Below, piece after piece: positions 23,901 through 34,594 of a stretch of 64,000 nucleotides of DNA. A program made the translations under genes and the position numbers. Within the stretch, counting starts at the first letter, position 1. Each line of letters begins with the position of its first letter. The stretch comes from Toxoplasma gondii ME49 (lineage: Eukaryota; Apicomplexa; Conoidasida; Eucoccidiorida; Sarcocystidae): positions 3,995,137 through 4,059,136 of the forward strand of contig NC_031477.1 in the NCBI RefSeq assembly GCF_000006565.2, given 5' to 3'. The notes below the pieces were generated by a model. The model saw only the letters and a program-made list of their open reading frames with translations. It ran no database searches and was not told the origin of the DNA.

Positions 23901-26801
23901 ACGACCTGCACAGGATCCGAGAGGTAGTCCCAGATGAGGAGTTGAACGGTCTGCGTAAACGAGTTGCTGCCCTGCTGCGTCTTCTTCTCGCTCTCCTTTA
24001 ACGCGTCCGCGTCCCGAGTGTAGCTCTCCAGCAGCCGACGAAGCAGAACGAATGCCGATTGTCGGACGCGAAAATTGTTGTCGTCCAGAGAGAGCAAAAG
24101 CCAGCCGACAGGCAGCGGCAACTGAGAGATCCTAGTCTGGAGCTCCTGGCCCGCCACGGTATGGTGGGAACGATGGGCGCGCTCGCCCTCGCCAGCGAGC
24201 GTCCCGGCTATCCCAGCCAGGCGCCAGGGACTCGAGACAGAGTCGCCACTTGCAGAAGGCTCTGCGAGGAGACTCTGCTCAGATGCAACCTCCGCCGTCT
24301 TCCTCGCTCTCGATGTTGCTTCCTCGAGATCCGTTCTGAGCAGAGTTCGGAGGCGCGCGAGCGGGCTTGAAGTCGTCGGAGGAAACAGTGGCCGCTGCAG
24401 ACAGGCGAGAGCCATCTCTTGAGAGATGAAAGGCACCAGAGACGTCAGAGCAGACAGGGCTGCGAGGCGGCCCATGGTGCAGCAGTCACCTGGGGAAACC
24501 ACATAAAACCGGAGACGAGAGGGACATCACAAGTCAAAAAAACAAAAGAGAAGAAGATGCAGAAAGTGTGCAGGTTAGAAAGCTGTCTACCGCTCCCGGG
24601 GACTCGGTATGCTTTCTTCTGTCTCGTGTAACACAGTGAGAGTCCCTGAGAAGAAGGACAGTATACGGTTCTCTTTCTCAATCCGGCACCATATATCCCC
24701 ACCATAATCTGTTTCATATTCTCTTTTTCCATCTCTTTCCTGTTCTCTCTTGTTCTCCCCCTTGATCATTTTCTTGTTCTTCCTCCTAGTCTCCGTTTTA
24801 CTCTCGTTCTTCTTCTCTCCCTTTCCATTTCCCAAGCAGCGATCCCTGTTTTTGCTCTTCTATCCTTTGCTTGTCATTTAATCCTTCATTCTGTCGTGTA
24901 GTAAAATTGTCTCTATCAGAAGCATTCTTACCTGTCATGTGCGCAAGAAGAATGAGGCAACAACGGACGATGGTTGAGGCACCTTCGCAAGCTTCTAATT
25001 CAGCCTCTGTCCACGCTGGCCCATCGTTCTCACTTTTTTCCTGTATGCTCTTCTTCCCCTGTTGTGTTTGGGCGGCGAGCTCCTCCCTCGCCCGCCGCGA
25101 GGCGCCGAGCACGAGTGCGGGAATCTTCGCTGCGTCAGTCGGAAGATCCCCGTGTTGTCTCTGCGGTTTGTTCCCCTCCGCGCGAGGCGCCGCGAGTGTC
25201 GCGGGTCCCGCGAAGACAGCGCCCGCTGCAGCTAGGTGAGCCAAGAGAGCAAGACACCGGATAGCCGCACACCGAGCCGCGACCTCAGCGGAAGTCAGCA
25301 AACCTCCCGCAATGAGGTGAAGCAGAGACACGCGAACACTCAGAAAAAGACAGTCCAAGCCCGGTGGAGGAATCGAACCCCCTGAGAAGGCCAGAGACTG
25401 AGTCTCCATCCCGGTCGAGGAACCGACGGGGCTGGAAGAAGTGTCAGGACAGCGCGACGCAGAGCATGACGAAGCCGCTGCAGTCGTTGATCCGCACTCT
25501 TCAAGCCACCGGAAAAGGGTCTTTTTTGAGTGAAGAAGGAGAGCATTCAACGCCTCGACACCCTGAAGTTGATGAGCAGGTCTCTCATCCAGGAAACTGG
25601 GCATCAGCTGCTGCATCAGGGCAACATGCGCGATGAGGCGAGGAACTCGAGTAGATGCTTTGCCGCCCTCGCCTGTCCTCCCGTCTTCTCCATAGCCTGC
25701 GGCGTCGCTGGTCTGCCCATCTGCCGGGTTCTCAGATCCCCCCCCTGTGTTGTGCTGTGCATTGGCCCCCTGTTTCGCCTTCCCCGCTAGAGCCACGTGG
25801 TCGCCAACTCTGGCGTTCTGCGCAGAGACCATGGCTCCACCATTGTTCTCTCCAGCAGATGCATGCGAGAGAAATGTTGCGCCGGGAGGAAGGATTGTGC
25901 CAGCCCCGAGGGCGCCTGCGGGGACAACGCCCGCGCCGGCTCCTCCTGGGAGCACGACACCTGCAGTCAGGTAATAGACAAGATCTCCTCCTGGAATTCG
26001 TGCATGGGAAAGTGGATAAGCCGCTGCACCAGGCGGAGCTGCGAAGGGAGTGGTCGCCGCATGTCCACGACCCCCAGCGGAAATGCCAACGGAGACAGGC
26101 CAGCTCATCGACGTGCTCGCCGCCAAACCGGAGACAGTGGCCGGGAAGAAATCGGGAGAAGCGAAGGTCACGATTCCACCGGCAAGTGAGGACGGCGAAG
26201 GATTCAACTCAGAGGGGAAGAAAAAACCGGTCGGAATGCCCTCGGAAGATTTAACGCCTTTCTGCGTGGACAGACCGACATCATGGAGGCCAGGCCATGC
26301 GGGTGTGGGGACAGCGGCCGGTACCGGCGCTCCAACCTGGCCGGGTGGAGGCAAGATGAGAGGGCCGGGCTCAGAGGCCACGGCCTTTCGCAGTTCCCTT
26401 ATATCCACATACTGGTGAGCATGGCGAGACAGCACGTCTGGGCGAGACAGAGTTTGTTTCTGACTCCGACTCGCTTCGGGCAACGAAAGGACCTTGATCC
26501 CGCATGCTGTCACCGAACCTCGTGTTCTGCTCCCAGTTGCTGTTGCCGAAGACGTGCTCCCGTCACCTCCACATGAAACTGCGGCGGCAGCGCCTCCGCG
26601 AGAAACACTTCCGTCTGCTTGTGGCTGCGCGGTTCGACCGCGAGCGGCGGAAGAAGCGGACGCGGCTGCCTGCGGGACTGGGAGAATCTGCGGAAACTCG
26701 TTGCTTCGTGGAGCACCAGAGGACACCTGGTCACGAGGCGACTCTGAGGAGGGACTGCTTGGTGCAGCGGACGAGGCAGAAGGTGCCTCGTTCCCCGCCA
26801 T
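17988..26801 (-). CDS. Giant HEAT-repeat protein, possibly INTS4-like
   Basis: Four exons on the minus strand join in phase: 26801-24932, 24489-19039, 18551-18406 and 18038-17988 (stop TGA). They give about 2505 residues. The first roughly 370 residues are Ala/Ser/Gly/Pro-rich. HEAT-like helices follow (QGVEALNALLLHSKKTLFRW, AARCAAIRCLALLAHLAA) and continue after the first intron (FRVRQSAFVLLRRLLES, VVQAAAAAILPPLSLTIPLR, STRMIFLRILPLCKTLN). The middle is filled with Ser/Arg/Glu-rich insertions. Near the C-terminus are probable beta strands (PLRFSCSRGAVVWLEATVDV and VDLVVCVIQTGRV), ending in VSVSDAKRIWLQPEWV. HEAT repeats followed by a beta-sandwich end is the layout of Integrator subunit 4 of the snRNA-processing complex. 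The resemblance is weak, and the INTS4 idea is inference. Stopping at the TGA near 19016 is possible, but a GTGAGG donor lies just before it and the phases across the two short last exons agree. Confidence 0.72.
18226..18250. repeat. (TA)n microsatellite
   Basis: A pure AT tract in the last intron of the HEAT giant, between exons 18406-18551 and 17988-18038. Confidence 0.9.
18698..18917. repeat. (TA)n microsatellite pair
   Basis: Two AT tracts (18698-18721 and 18901-18917) in the third intron region of the HEAT giant, between exons 19039-24489 and 18406-18551. Confidence 0.9.
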
Positions 26802-29800
26802 TTCTTGATTTCCTGAACCACGCTACACGTCGAAGCGTCATGACACCGTCTCACGCCATCCAGCTGAAACCCGTGATTGGACTCGAAAAGTGAAAAGTGA
26901 CCGCTACACACATGCACAAAACGTCCAAGCGGTTCAACAGAAAAGCACCGAAACAGAACGGCCATTTCCACAGCCAGGACTCGCGGCGGAGCAGGTAGCT
27001 CTGACCTTTAAGTCCTTCGGTGTAACAAAAACAAGCGCGAAACACACGCCTGAGACAGATTTGAAGTCGTGGGAATGGACCGCTCCACCGGTTCTTGAGC
27101 AGTCAGCATCAACATTGGGTGTACAGACAGCCAGGAATGTGGAAGCGAGCCGGACTTCCTCACCCCTGATCCCGGCTCTCTACGGCAGAATTCTGCGGCG
27201 GTGCCGTTCCGTGATCGCCTTTTGATCCTCGAGCACTGCAGTTACGGCGATCCGAAGAAACTATGAAGGTCATACAGAGGTAACTCAGGTGCTAACTGGA
27301 AGCACGAATTCCTGCGTCAGTTGCAGTAGAACCGGTAGGGTGACGAGGCAACATAGAAAACCTCACGCTCTGTCACGAAAGAAAGGATGACCGTTCTTGT
27401 ATCACGGTTGTCTCAACTTGCCGTCACGATGCCAGTTATCGCTGTAACAGAAAAGCCCTCGAAGCTTGCACGTGAAATCGACTGTTTGCTAGGTCGTTCT
27501 CCACAACAGAAGGCCCATTTCCTTTCCAGCTGACTTCGCATAGATGACTGGAAGCTGTAAATATCCATGACGGCGACGTTTTATTTCGTGGAAATCTATG
27601 GATTCAAATAAAATTGTTTGATGGGAAACTGGTTCCGTGATTTTTACCGTTCTGAGACCGCGCGTACTCAGCATGATGTGGATAGCAAGGCAGACAAACC
27701 CTACTTCGTTTGCGTTCCTCCGTCTTGACGGTGTCCTTGTCGAAGCCACCTTGTTCTCCGCTCTGGTGAAAATGCCATTTGCGCGTTGTTACGAACAGTT
27801 CCTTGTACAAGAAGCAGTACGACGCCTAGAATAACAATACGTCCAAAAAGCCAGGGGCTTTGGCGCATGCAGGAGTTGGGCGCATGCGTGGATCGGACCG
27901 GGAACGCCCTTGGTGACCTTGGCGTCGTTGACGCTTGTGAACAACTTCTGTCGCTGTACTACACAACGCAAACGAAAAGGAGCGATGCTTTGTGGCTCAG
28001 TGAATTTCTTGTCGTGTTGTAGGACTGTTCGATGGGCGAAGCGGTTGAATGATGGTCTTCATAACCAAGTCCGCCATTTGCGGATGTCGATGGCACGTTT
28101 GCGTAGGGTGTCCAACACTTGCACATTACGTCGCTTGATGAACGGAGTCCTTTATCGCGCCCCCAAAAATGATTTTGCGCCGCAGAACACAGCGAAGCTG
28201 ATTTGGAGTGACTGCTTTCCGCTGCACGGTATGTCCATGCTGAGTGTGCGCACACAATGTAGCAGTTAGGATAAAATCGCCCACGAGTTAAATCCTGTAG
28301 GATCCAGAGCAGAATAAGGAAACCAGTGAGGTGCTCAAGAGTCTCGAGCCCGCTCAAAGCAGCTGTGCTCATGAGTCTGCATTTTTGTATCAAATCTGAA
28401 AATGCGTAGGGTACTATTGAAAGGAGTGGCGTGTCGCAGTGGGAATGGAAACGACTGCCTGTTAGGTTAGCACCGCGATCTGACGTAGCTTGCGGTCGCA
28501 GGGCCGTTCCTTTATACAAAACAGCGAGCGCCCTATGCAGGAGAAGCTGGTCCTGTAGTCAGGTTTTGCATGGGGTGCTTGTAATCTGCTACTAGTGCCA
28601 ACAAGGAATAGACTTTTGGATGCGTGTGCTTTGTTGTAGCATGCACTCCACATGGAAGCTCTCGAGAAACAGGTGGGAGCTGCAGTGACCCAAATGGATT
28701 CGGCAAAGTCATTGTTATACGTTTAACCCAGCCATCACAGGGGGTATGCCTACAAAGAGAGCCATACGGCCCAGGACTTCATCTGTCATCTCTGCAGCAC
28801 ATAAAAAAAACCTCAACTTAGGCTCAAACCGAAAAAACGCGTGTTAGGTTTCGCAACCTGCGTAGATATGATTTATGTCGAATTACTCTCACGACAACAA
28901 ATGCAATGCCAACCCCTGCTTCCTGTTTTGGTGTTCAATTGGAGCAAGGGAACACTCGTGAAGAACAGAAAATTCTACACGCTCATCTTAATAGAGGGAG
29001 TGGTGCGTGGCTAGCTGCCTTTCGATGTGGCAACGTGGCATGATGCCAACTAAGCACCACTATGAACTGTGTATTGGTGAGCGAAACCAGCATGTATACT
29101 ACAATGTGATCAATCGAAGGCCTACGCAATAAACGCATTCGCTGTAGATGTGAAGACGACGAACATTCTCTTTGAAGTGCAGTACCAGTTCAACACCTTT
29201 GCCATTCGCGTGCCATATTGTGAATCCTGATTATACTATCACCTTACGGTGTTCGTGGTTTGCATTTAGAATTGCCGTTCACGATCGAATGAGTTCTTTC
29301 TCCGTTAGATCCTTTCCTCCGCTTGGCTTTATCTTGTTAGCCAGTTCGTTTCAGGGTTCACCTGGAAAGTGTTGGTGAGGCAAGTGACTTCGTGGAATCT
29401 GACGGGAAGGCGTGGTCGCCCGTGTGATCTTGCCACAGCAACTACGAAAGAAACTGTTACGAAAACTGTCTTTAGTTTATCGAAACTGTCAGTGCCCAAA
29501 ACAACAGCACTCATCACTCAATGGTAGAGACCCAAACTGTCGGTTGGCTGTCGTGCGATATGCGTTTTCGCACATCCTAAACACTTTCTAGACTATATGA
29601 GCAGGCGGTCGTCAAGTAGAGAAAGCCGACAAACACATTGTTGCACTCTTATGGCCGACGCGGAATGCCTCTTGGATCCGAAAATGGGCCGAGTACATTT
29701 CACCTGTTTCGGTGTGACCAATCCGCCCTAAACTACTTCTGGTAGTTGTTCTGTCAGACAAGCTTCACACTGGTAATCGACCGATCGCTAAGCTCCACGA

Positions 29801-30877
29801 CGTTTTACAACGAGTCCTCCAGACTGTTCAGTCCCACCACTGTTAGCCGATACGTGACTAATGTCAAAACTACAGTGTCCTATGCTACGTACCACCATGC
29901 CTTCCGGGTGTTCTAAATACGTTCTAACGAATTAAGCTATTCTACCGTTCGCCACGAATGCAGAGTGACATACAGAGATAAACAGTGGAAACAGTCCTTC
30001 AAATCTGCCCTCGTGTTTCCAATTTTGGCTCGGTGCACCTGTACCACTCACGCAAACCACACGCATTGAAATGTGCTGCTATGCTCAGTTCATAACTACT
30101 GTGATTTAGGCACAGTCAGCGCCGCGTGGAGCTCACCTTCCTTCAGTGGATATGTATGCTTCGTAGTGCCCAGATATTGGATGTTTTTTGAGACCATCGT
30201 TTAGTTGACCCAGAAACTTTTTGATCCGAGTCGGTCGCTGCATGCAGTACGAACGCAAGGCGAGACTGTGCATGCATTGGGAAGTGACATTTGCGGTAGT
30301 CTTTTTCCCAACATCAAGATCAGGACAAACTATCGATCTGTGTTGTGTGACGGCCATAAAGAAGCCCACATCTTCCCCTCGACCTTGTGTTTAGGAGCAA
30401 GCCCGCCATCCCTAACCTTACTTTAAACAGAACGACAATCCATAGTGGAAGGTCACAGTGTAACTGAAGACAAGGCAAAACTCATCATGCATGAATTTAC
30501 CCTGAAGAGACGGCAACGTTGAGCAGTAGTCTGAATAGACAGGGGATGTAAAATTTTGGATTACTTGCTGCACACTTTCTTCTGTCAAAGAGATGGCTTA
30601 CGAGCTGACCCACGCCTCGGTTGCGGTCCTGCCATTTGAGCGTGTTCCGTCAGCATAGGGAACAACCCTGTTTTCGCCTTCACCAGCCGCAAAACGGTTA
30701 CTTGTGTCCAATCATCATCCCTGCAGTCTCCTGTCAAACGCAACAAACTTCAACAGGGGGTTTCACCGGCCCACACATGAGGTGCAGGTACATTCGTCAC
30801 TGCAATACAGTGCTATATTCTCTGAATTTCAGGCGGCGCTCAGAAGGAACAAGTACACGAATTGTTAACAGAAAATC
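26802..30877. other. Long stretch with almost no coding signal
   Basis: About 4 kb. The first few hundred bases should be the promoter and 5' UTR of the HEAT giant. From about 28.8 to 30.1 kb even random open frames are scarce and short. Two TGCATGCA sites lie at 30239 and 30269. I see no repeat array, tRNA or recognisable exon. A long non-coding RNA cannot be excluded from sequence alone. Confidence 0.55.
30239..30276. promoter_or_regulatory. Paired TGCATGCA motifs
   Basis: Two copies of the palindrome TGCATGCA start 30 bases apart, about 600 bases upstream of the small gene at 30878. TGCATGC is a known over-represented promoter motif in apicomplexans and a target type for ApiAP2 factors. 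A regulatory role here is inferred from position only. Confidence 0.3.
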
Positions 30878-32250
30878 ATGGAGTCACCAACAGAGTGTCT
30901 GGAGGGACACAGAGGGATGAGAAACATAAGCCTGGCTCCTTCGGATCCTGACAGTGCATTTCCGGGTAAAAGTGCCATCGGTGAAGAGAGCGCAGAGGCG
31001 CAGTTACGAACTCGAACGCTAGACTGGATGTGGCCGCAGGGAATCGAAGAGGCAGCATCTGACAGTTCCACTTCAGAGACCGCTTATCTTGAAGACACTG
31101 TAATGCCGTCTTTACTTCCAGTACGTTTATGGCGCCCTGTTTGACAAAACGAAAGAGCGGTTTGCTGAAAGCAGGTGTGGTGGACTGACAGTGGACGGTG
31201 CCAAACTAGGTTCATCTGCCCGTCTGCACACAGCCTTGCATTTGTTCTATCAGCCAACCTATGTAGTGTTGGGCAATTGTAAAACCCCTCTTATCCCCTC
31301 TTTCCTCAGCAATGAGATGTGCACTGCAGCCGTCACGGAACGAGCTCCATCAGCAACACGGAATCGCGTGACTCGTATGCCATGAGCAACCCAGCAAGAG
31401 ATGTTTTCCGCCCCGTAATGCCTGTGTTGTGTTACCATTATTGACTGGGAAGGGTGAATTTTCCTCCCTACCCCCCTGTAACCGGCAGTGCGTTTATACT
31501 TGTCATTTCCATCCAGGCGTCTGATGACTACGGCCCTCCTGTGCCAAACCAATTCTTCGCACTCCCTCTCGAATTCAAATGCACAAAACTGTCGTTGCTG
31601 GAACGCGGACGCGTTTATCTGACTAATGTTGCAAGCCCACCGGGGCATGGAGAAGTGCACACGAGGTGTTATTCACATGTTTAGTGCTCCTTTTTAGGTC
31701 ATGTATTACGTGGCACATAATAGGACGCAAACTGTCGTAGACCTTTGTTGCGGTGCGGTTCCATACGCGTCGCGAAAAGCAGGTTATGTTTGCGTTTGTG
31801 CTGCCCTGCTGCTCCTTCCAGGCTCTTGAGCAGGTAGGGATGTGCCAGCTTATAATGTACAAAGGCGGCTCAGGAGTTACTTGCACGACTATGCCGAAAG
31901 AAAGATTACGGCAATACACGACTCTTCTCTTCTTATACAACCCCAAGCTGCAAATCGTGCCTATCTAGTCGTATATCTTCGGGACAGCAACTTATAACAC
32001 TGTCTGATGTCTTTGTGCTTCGGTTCAGCTTGTCGTGGATGCTTACAAGCAACACATTCTAGCTCGTGCTGCTGTAAAGCAACGCGAGTTAGATGCGCAA
32101 GTTGCAGCAGCTGCTGGAGAGCCTCCAGAGAAGCTGTATTTTCCACCGGCAGACTTTTCCGGAGATAATGAAAGTGGCGATAAGGCCTCGAAGCCGTCAA
32201 CCACCGAGCAGGATGTCAGCGCCAAAACAGGGCAGCGACGAGTGCAGTAA
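30878..32250 (+). CDS. Small multi-exon gene, function unknown
   Basis: I do not recognise this protein. A phase-consistent model is 30878-31099, 31517-31654, 31822-31833 and 32029-32250 (TAA), about 197 residues. The first exon is acidic and serine-rich. The second reads YGPPVPNQFFALPLEFKC and carries the most conserved-looking text. The last opens with a likely helix (VVDAYKQHILARAAVKQREL) and ends in a charged, low-complexity tail. The third exon is only 12 nt (ALEQ), between a strong 3' site (CTGCTCCTTCCAG) and a GTAGGG donor; it would join smoothly to the last helix. The donor after the second exon (GTGCAC) is weak and is the least secure point. More exons could exist upstream. The last exon is the most credible part. 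Confidence 0.42.
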
Positions 32251-34594
32251 ATACCTGTCAAAAACACATTTCAACGTTTGCTAGCTAGACTGCATCACAG
32301 AGCCTGCACACGAGAGAACGTGTAGAAGGAATGTAAGAGAGCACCCATCGCCTTCGTCTTTTCGAGACGGGACTTTGAACGCTTAGCAGTTGCGTTGTCT
32401 GCACTTGTCAAATAATATATTGCAGGCGAACGGGGAGAGCGGACCGGATTCTACAGCCATGCCTTTCAACCCTCTTTTGAAACTTGCATCATATTTGAAA
32501 GCTAGCATCGCAGCTTCACCAGCCCAGAAACATAAGGAGGACGAACTGGTCGGATGCTACGACTTCTGAGAAGACTATGGGATTCTACGTTTTTTTTCAT
32601 TCACAACTCGGACAAGCGATGACGAACTAGCGGGGGCAAACACTCGTCCGTCTAAAATTTTTCCCGAAGATTTCGAGCTAAGAGGCTGAGATACTATGCC
32701 GAAACTGTGGGGGGGATGGAAAGGCAATATATTGCTGCTGATGTTTCAAGAGATGAAGAGGCGCCCGTCACGATGACCTCATGACTGGGGATGTTGAGCT
32801 GCTCTAGTAACAGAGGGCCTTCATGCTCCAAACAATGTCTGACGCGTCGCCTCACTCTCGGCATTTGCCCAACGTGAACACACCATGTAACGACGCCCAC
32901 TTCACTGTCCATACTTTGAAGAGAAACAAAGATCCTGTCCACAGATAAATGCGTAATGTGTGAGGAAACCTTGAGTTAACCGGAACCTGGGACTGTCAAA
33001 AACTTCTGCTTTCCTTTGCTTACGGAGGTCTCGCTCTTCAGCTGGCTTGCAACATTGAAAAAGAGGAACTCACACACGTTTTGAGCTCTGGAGAAAACGA
33101 ACGCTTTCCTGCAAATGACTAGCTCTTCTCTCCTGTGGAGACCACATAAAACACCGATGCGGATACCAGCTGGCATACACTACAACAACTAAAACAAGTA
33201 ATGCGGCTGACTGCAAAATCGAATGTACCTTACCGTAGTGCCTGTTGAACAAATCATCTTTTTTCTAGGTTTCAAGACCATGAGTAGTTTAACCTGTTCT
33301 GAAAAACGACTAGTTTGGGGGCATTCTACTAGTGTATTTCTGTTTGCCGGAGAGAGGCGCTGTCGATGCCCGTGTGGACTTTCACGAGGAAGGCAGTCGA
33401 ATTTCTTGGTACCTGGAATTCCTGGTCCCTGTTAGCTGGTTGGCACCGCAAAGAAAGAAAAGGAATTGAAAAACAACCTGGGTGCTACAGGTGGTTGGGT
33501 CTTCCCTGTCTTTATCGGATCTAGGCCCTTTTGCTGCTGCATTGTCGTTTTTCTATACCAGGCAGTTCTTCTTCTGTTTCACTTTAAGCTGCGATTTTTT
33601 TAGAGCACACTGTGGAAACTTGGCAGCACACTATCGTCTAAATGGGCGCGTACACACAGTGCAGCAACACGATGCGTGAGAGAAAAATGCTCTGTGCTGC
33701 ATGCGACGCCGTAGTTTCTGGAGCCGCTCTTTCGAGTTGTGCGGCACAGGAAAAAAACCCATATCATGAAATAACTTGAAGGGATAGAACTGCCATTTCC
33801 GGTGCTTGAGCTTTGTGTTAAACCAAGTTTTCTACTGTTTCGCCTTACGAGGCTTCCTACAGAGCTGCTGCATGCGTCCTGCTAAGGTAACACGGTCCAC
33901 GAGCCCTGTTTTCCGGATGCGTAAAATCATCGCGGCGCGTTCTACCATCCGTGAGTCACAAATGCATAGCATTAGCATTGTCTTTTCCCCCTCAGCTCGT
34001 GAGTGTGTGCTTATCGACTTCACTTCCAAGCAGAACCAGTATTTTCTCCAGTCAGTTTGGAATGCATTGGCGTTGGCAACCTACGATTGTGGATTTGCTT
34101 TTTAGAAGTGGCGGGATATCTGAAGGCGTTTCCTGGTTCTTGAGAGTTTGCATCGTTCTATGTCCACGCGTAGTCCTTCGGAATCTGCCCTCACGGGGCC
34201 AGACCTCTGTTTTCTTCCGGGCGTCTAGACATGTATCAAGCATGCGATGATCCCGTCTTTTTGAATCTCAACGCCCTCCCCGGAGTGTTGTCCTCCGGCT
34301 CGCTTCCTTGGTTTTCGTGTTCATGTGTATGTCCTAAAGTCTCCTAGTACTGAGTATACACTCAAGGCGGCTCGGGTGTCTCGTCCCTTTCGCTGCCTTT
34401 CCGTTTCTTTCTGGGTTCTCTCCAGAGAGGCTGCCTTGAGGCATGCTCCTCGCAAAGGCCAGAGCTTACGTAAACTGAGGCGCATCGACGCCTGTTGAGG
34501 AACTCGGCATCGAAAACGCCTTCATATTTGTGGAGAAGACAAACCCGTAGGTCGAATTGGTTTTTCATTCCAGTAAACACTCCTGGTTGGCCTG
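32251..34594. other. Spacer before the PHD gene
   Basis: This should contain the 3' UTR of the small gene and the promoter and 5' UTR of the PHD-finger gene. Several GCATGC cores occur near 33697, 33868, 34243 and 34441. No convincing exon was found on either strand. Confidence 0.5.

Noticed and set aside
19090..24001. Long plus-strand open frames opposite the HEAT giant (up to 274 codons)
   Set aside because: They are shadows of a GC-rich coding strand. The minus-strand frame is far longer and shows HEAT-like helices and proper splice sites.
25355..25385. tRNA T-loop-like text (GGTTCGATTCC on the minus strand)
   Set aside because: It lies inside the coding sequence of the HEAT giant, and no acceptor stem, D-arm or anticodon arm surrounds it.
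31110..31300. Open text YVYGALFDKTKERFAESR after a good-looking 3' site (TTTACTTCCAG)
   Set aside because: It would need a 22-nt intron or an unidentified upstream donor. The model joining 31099 to 31517 keeps phase instead. It remains possible that it is an exon.
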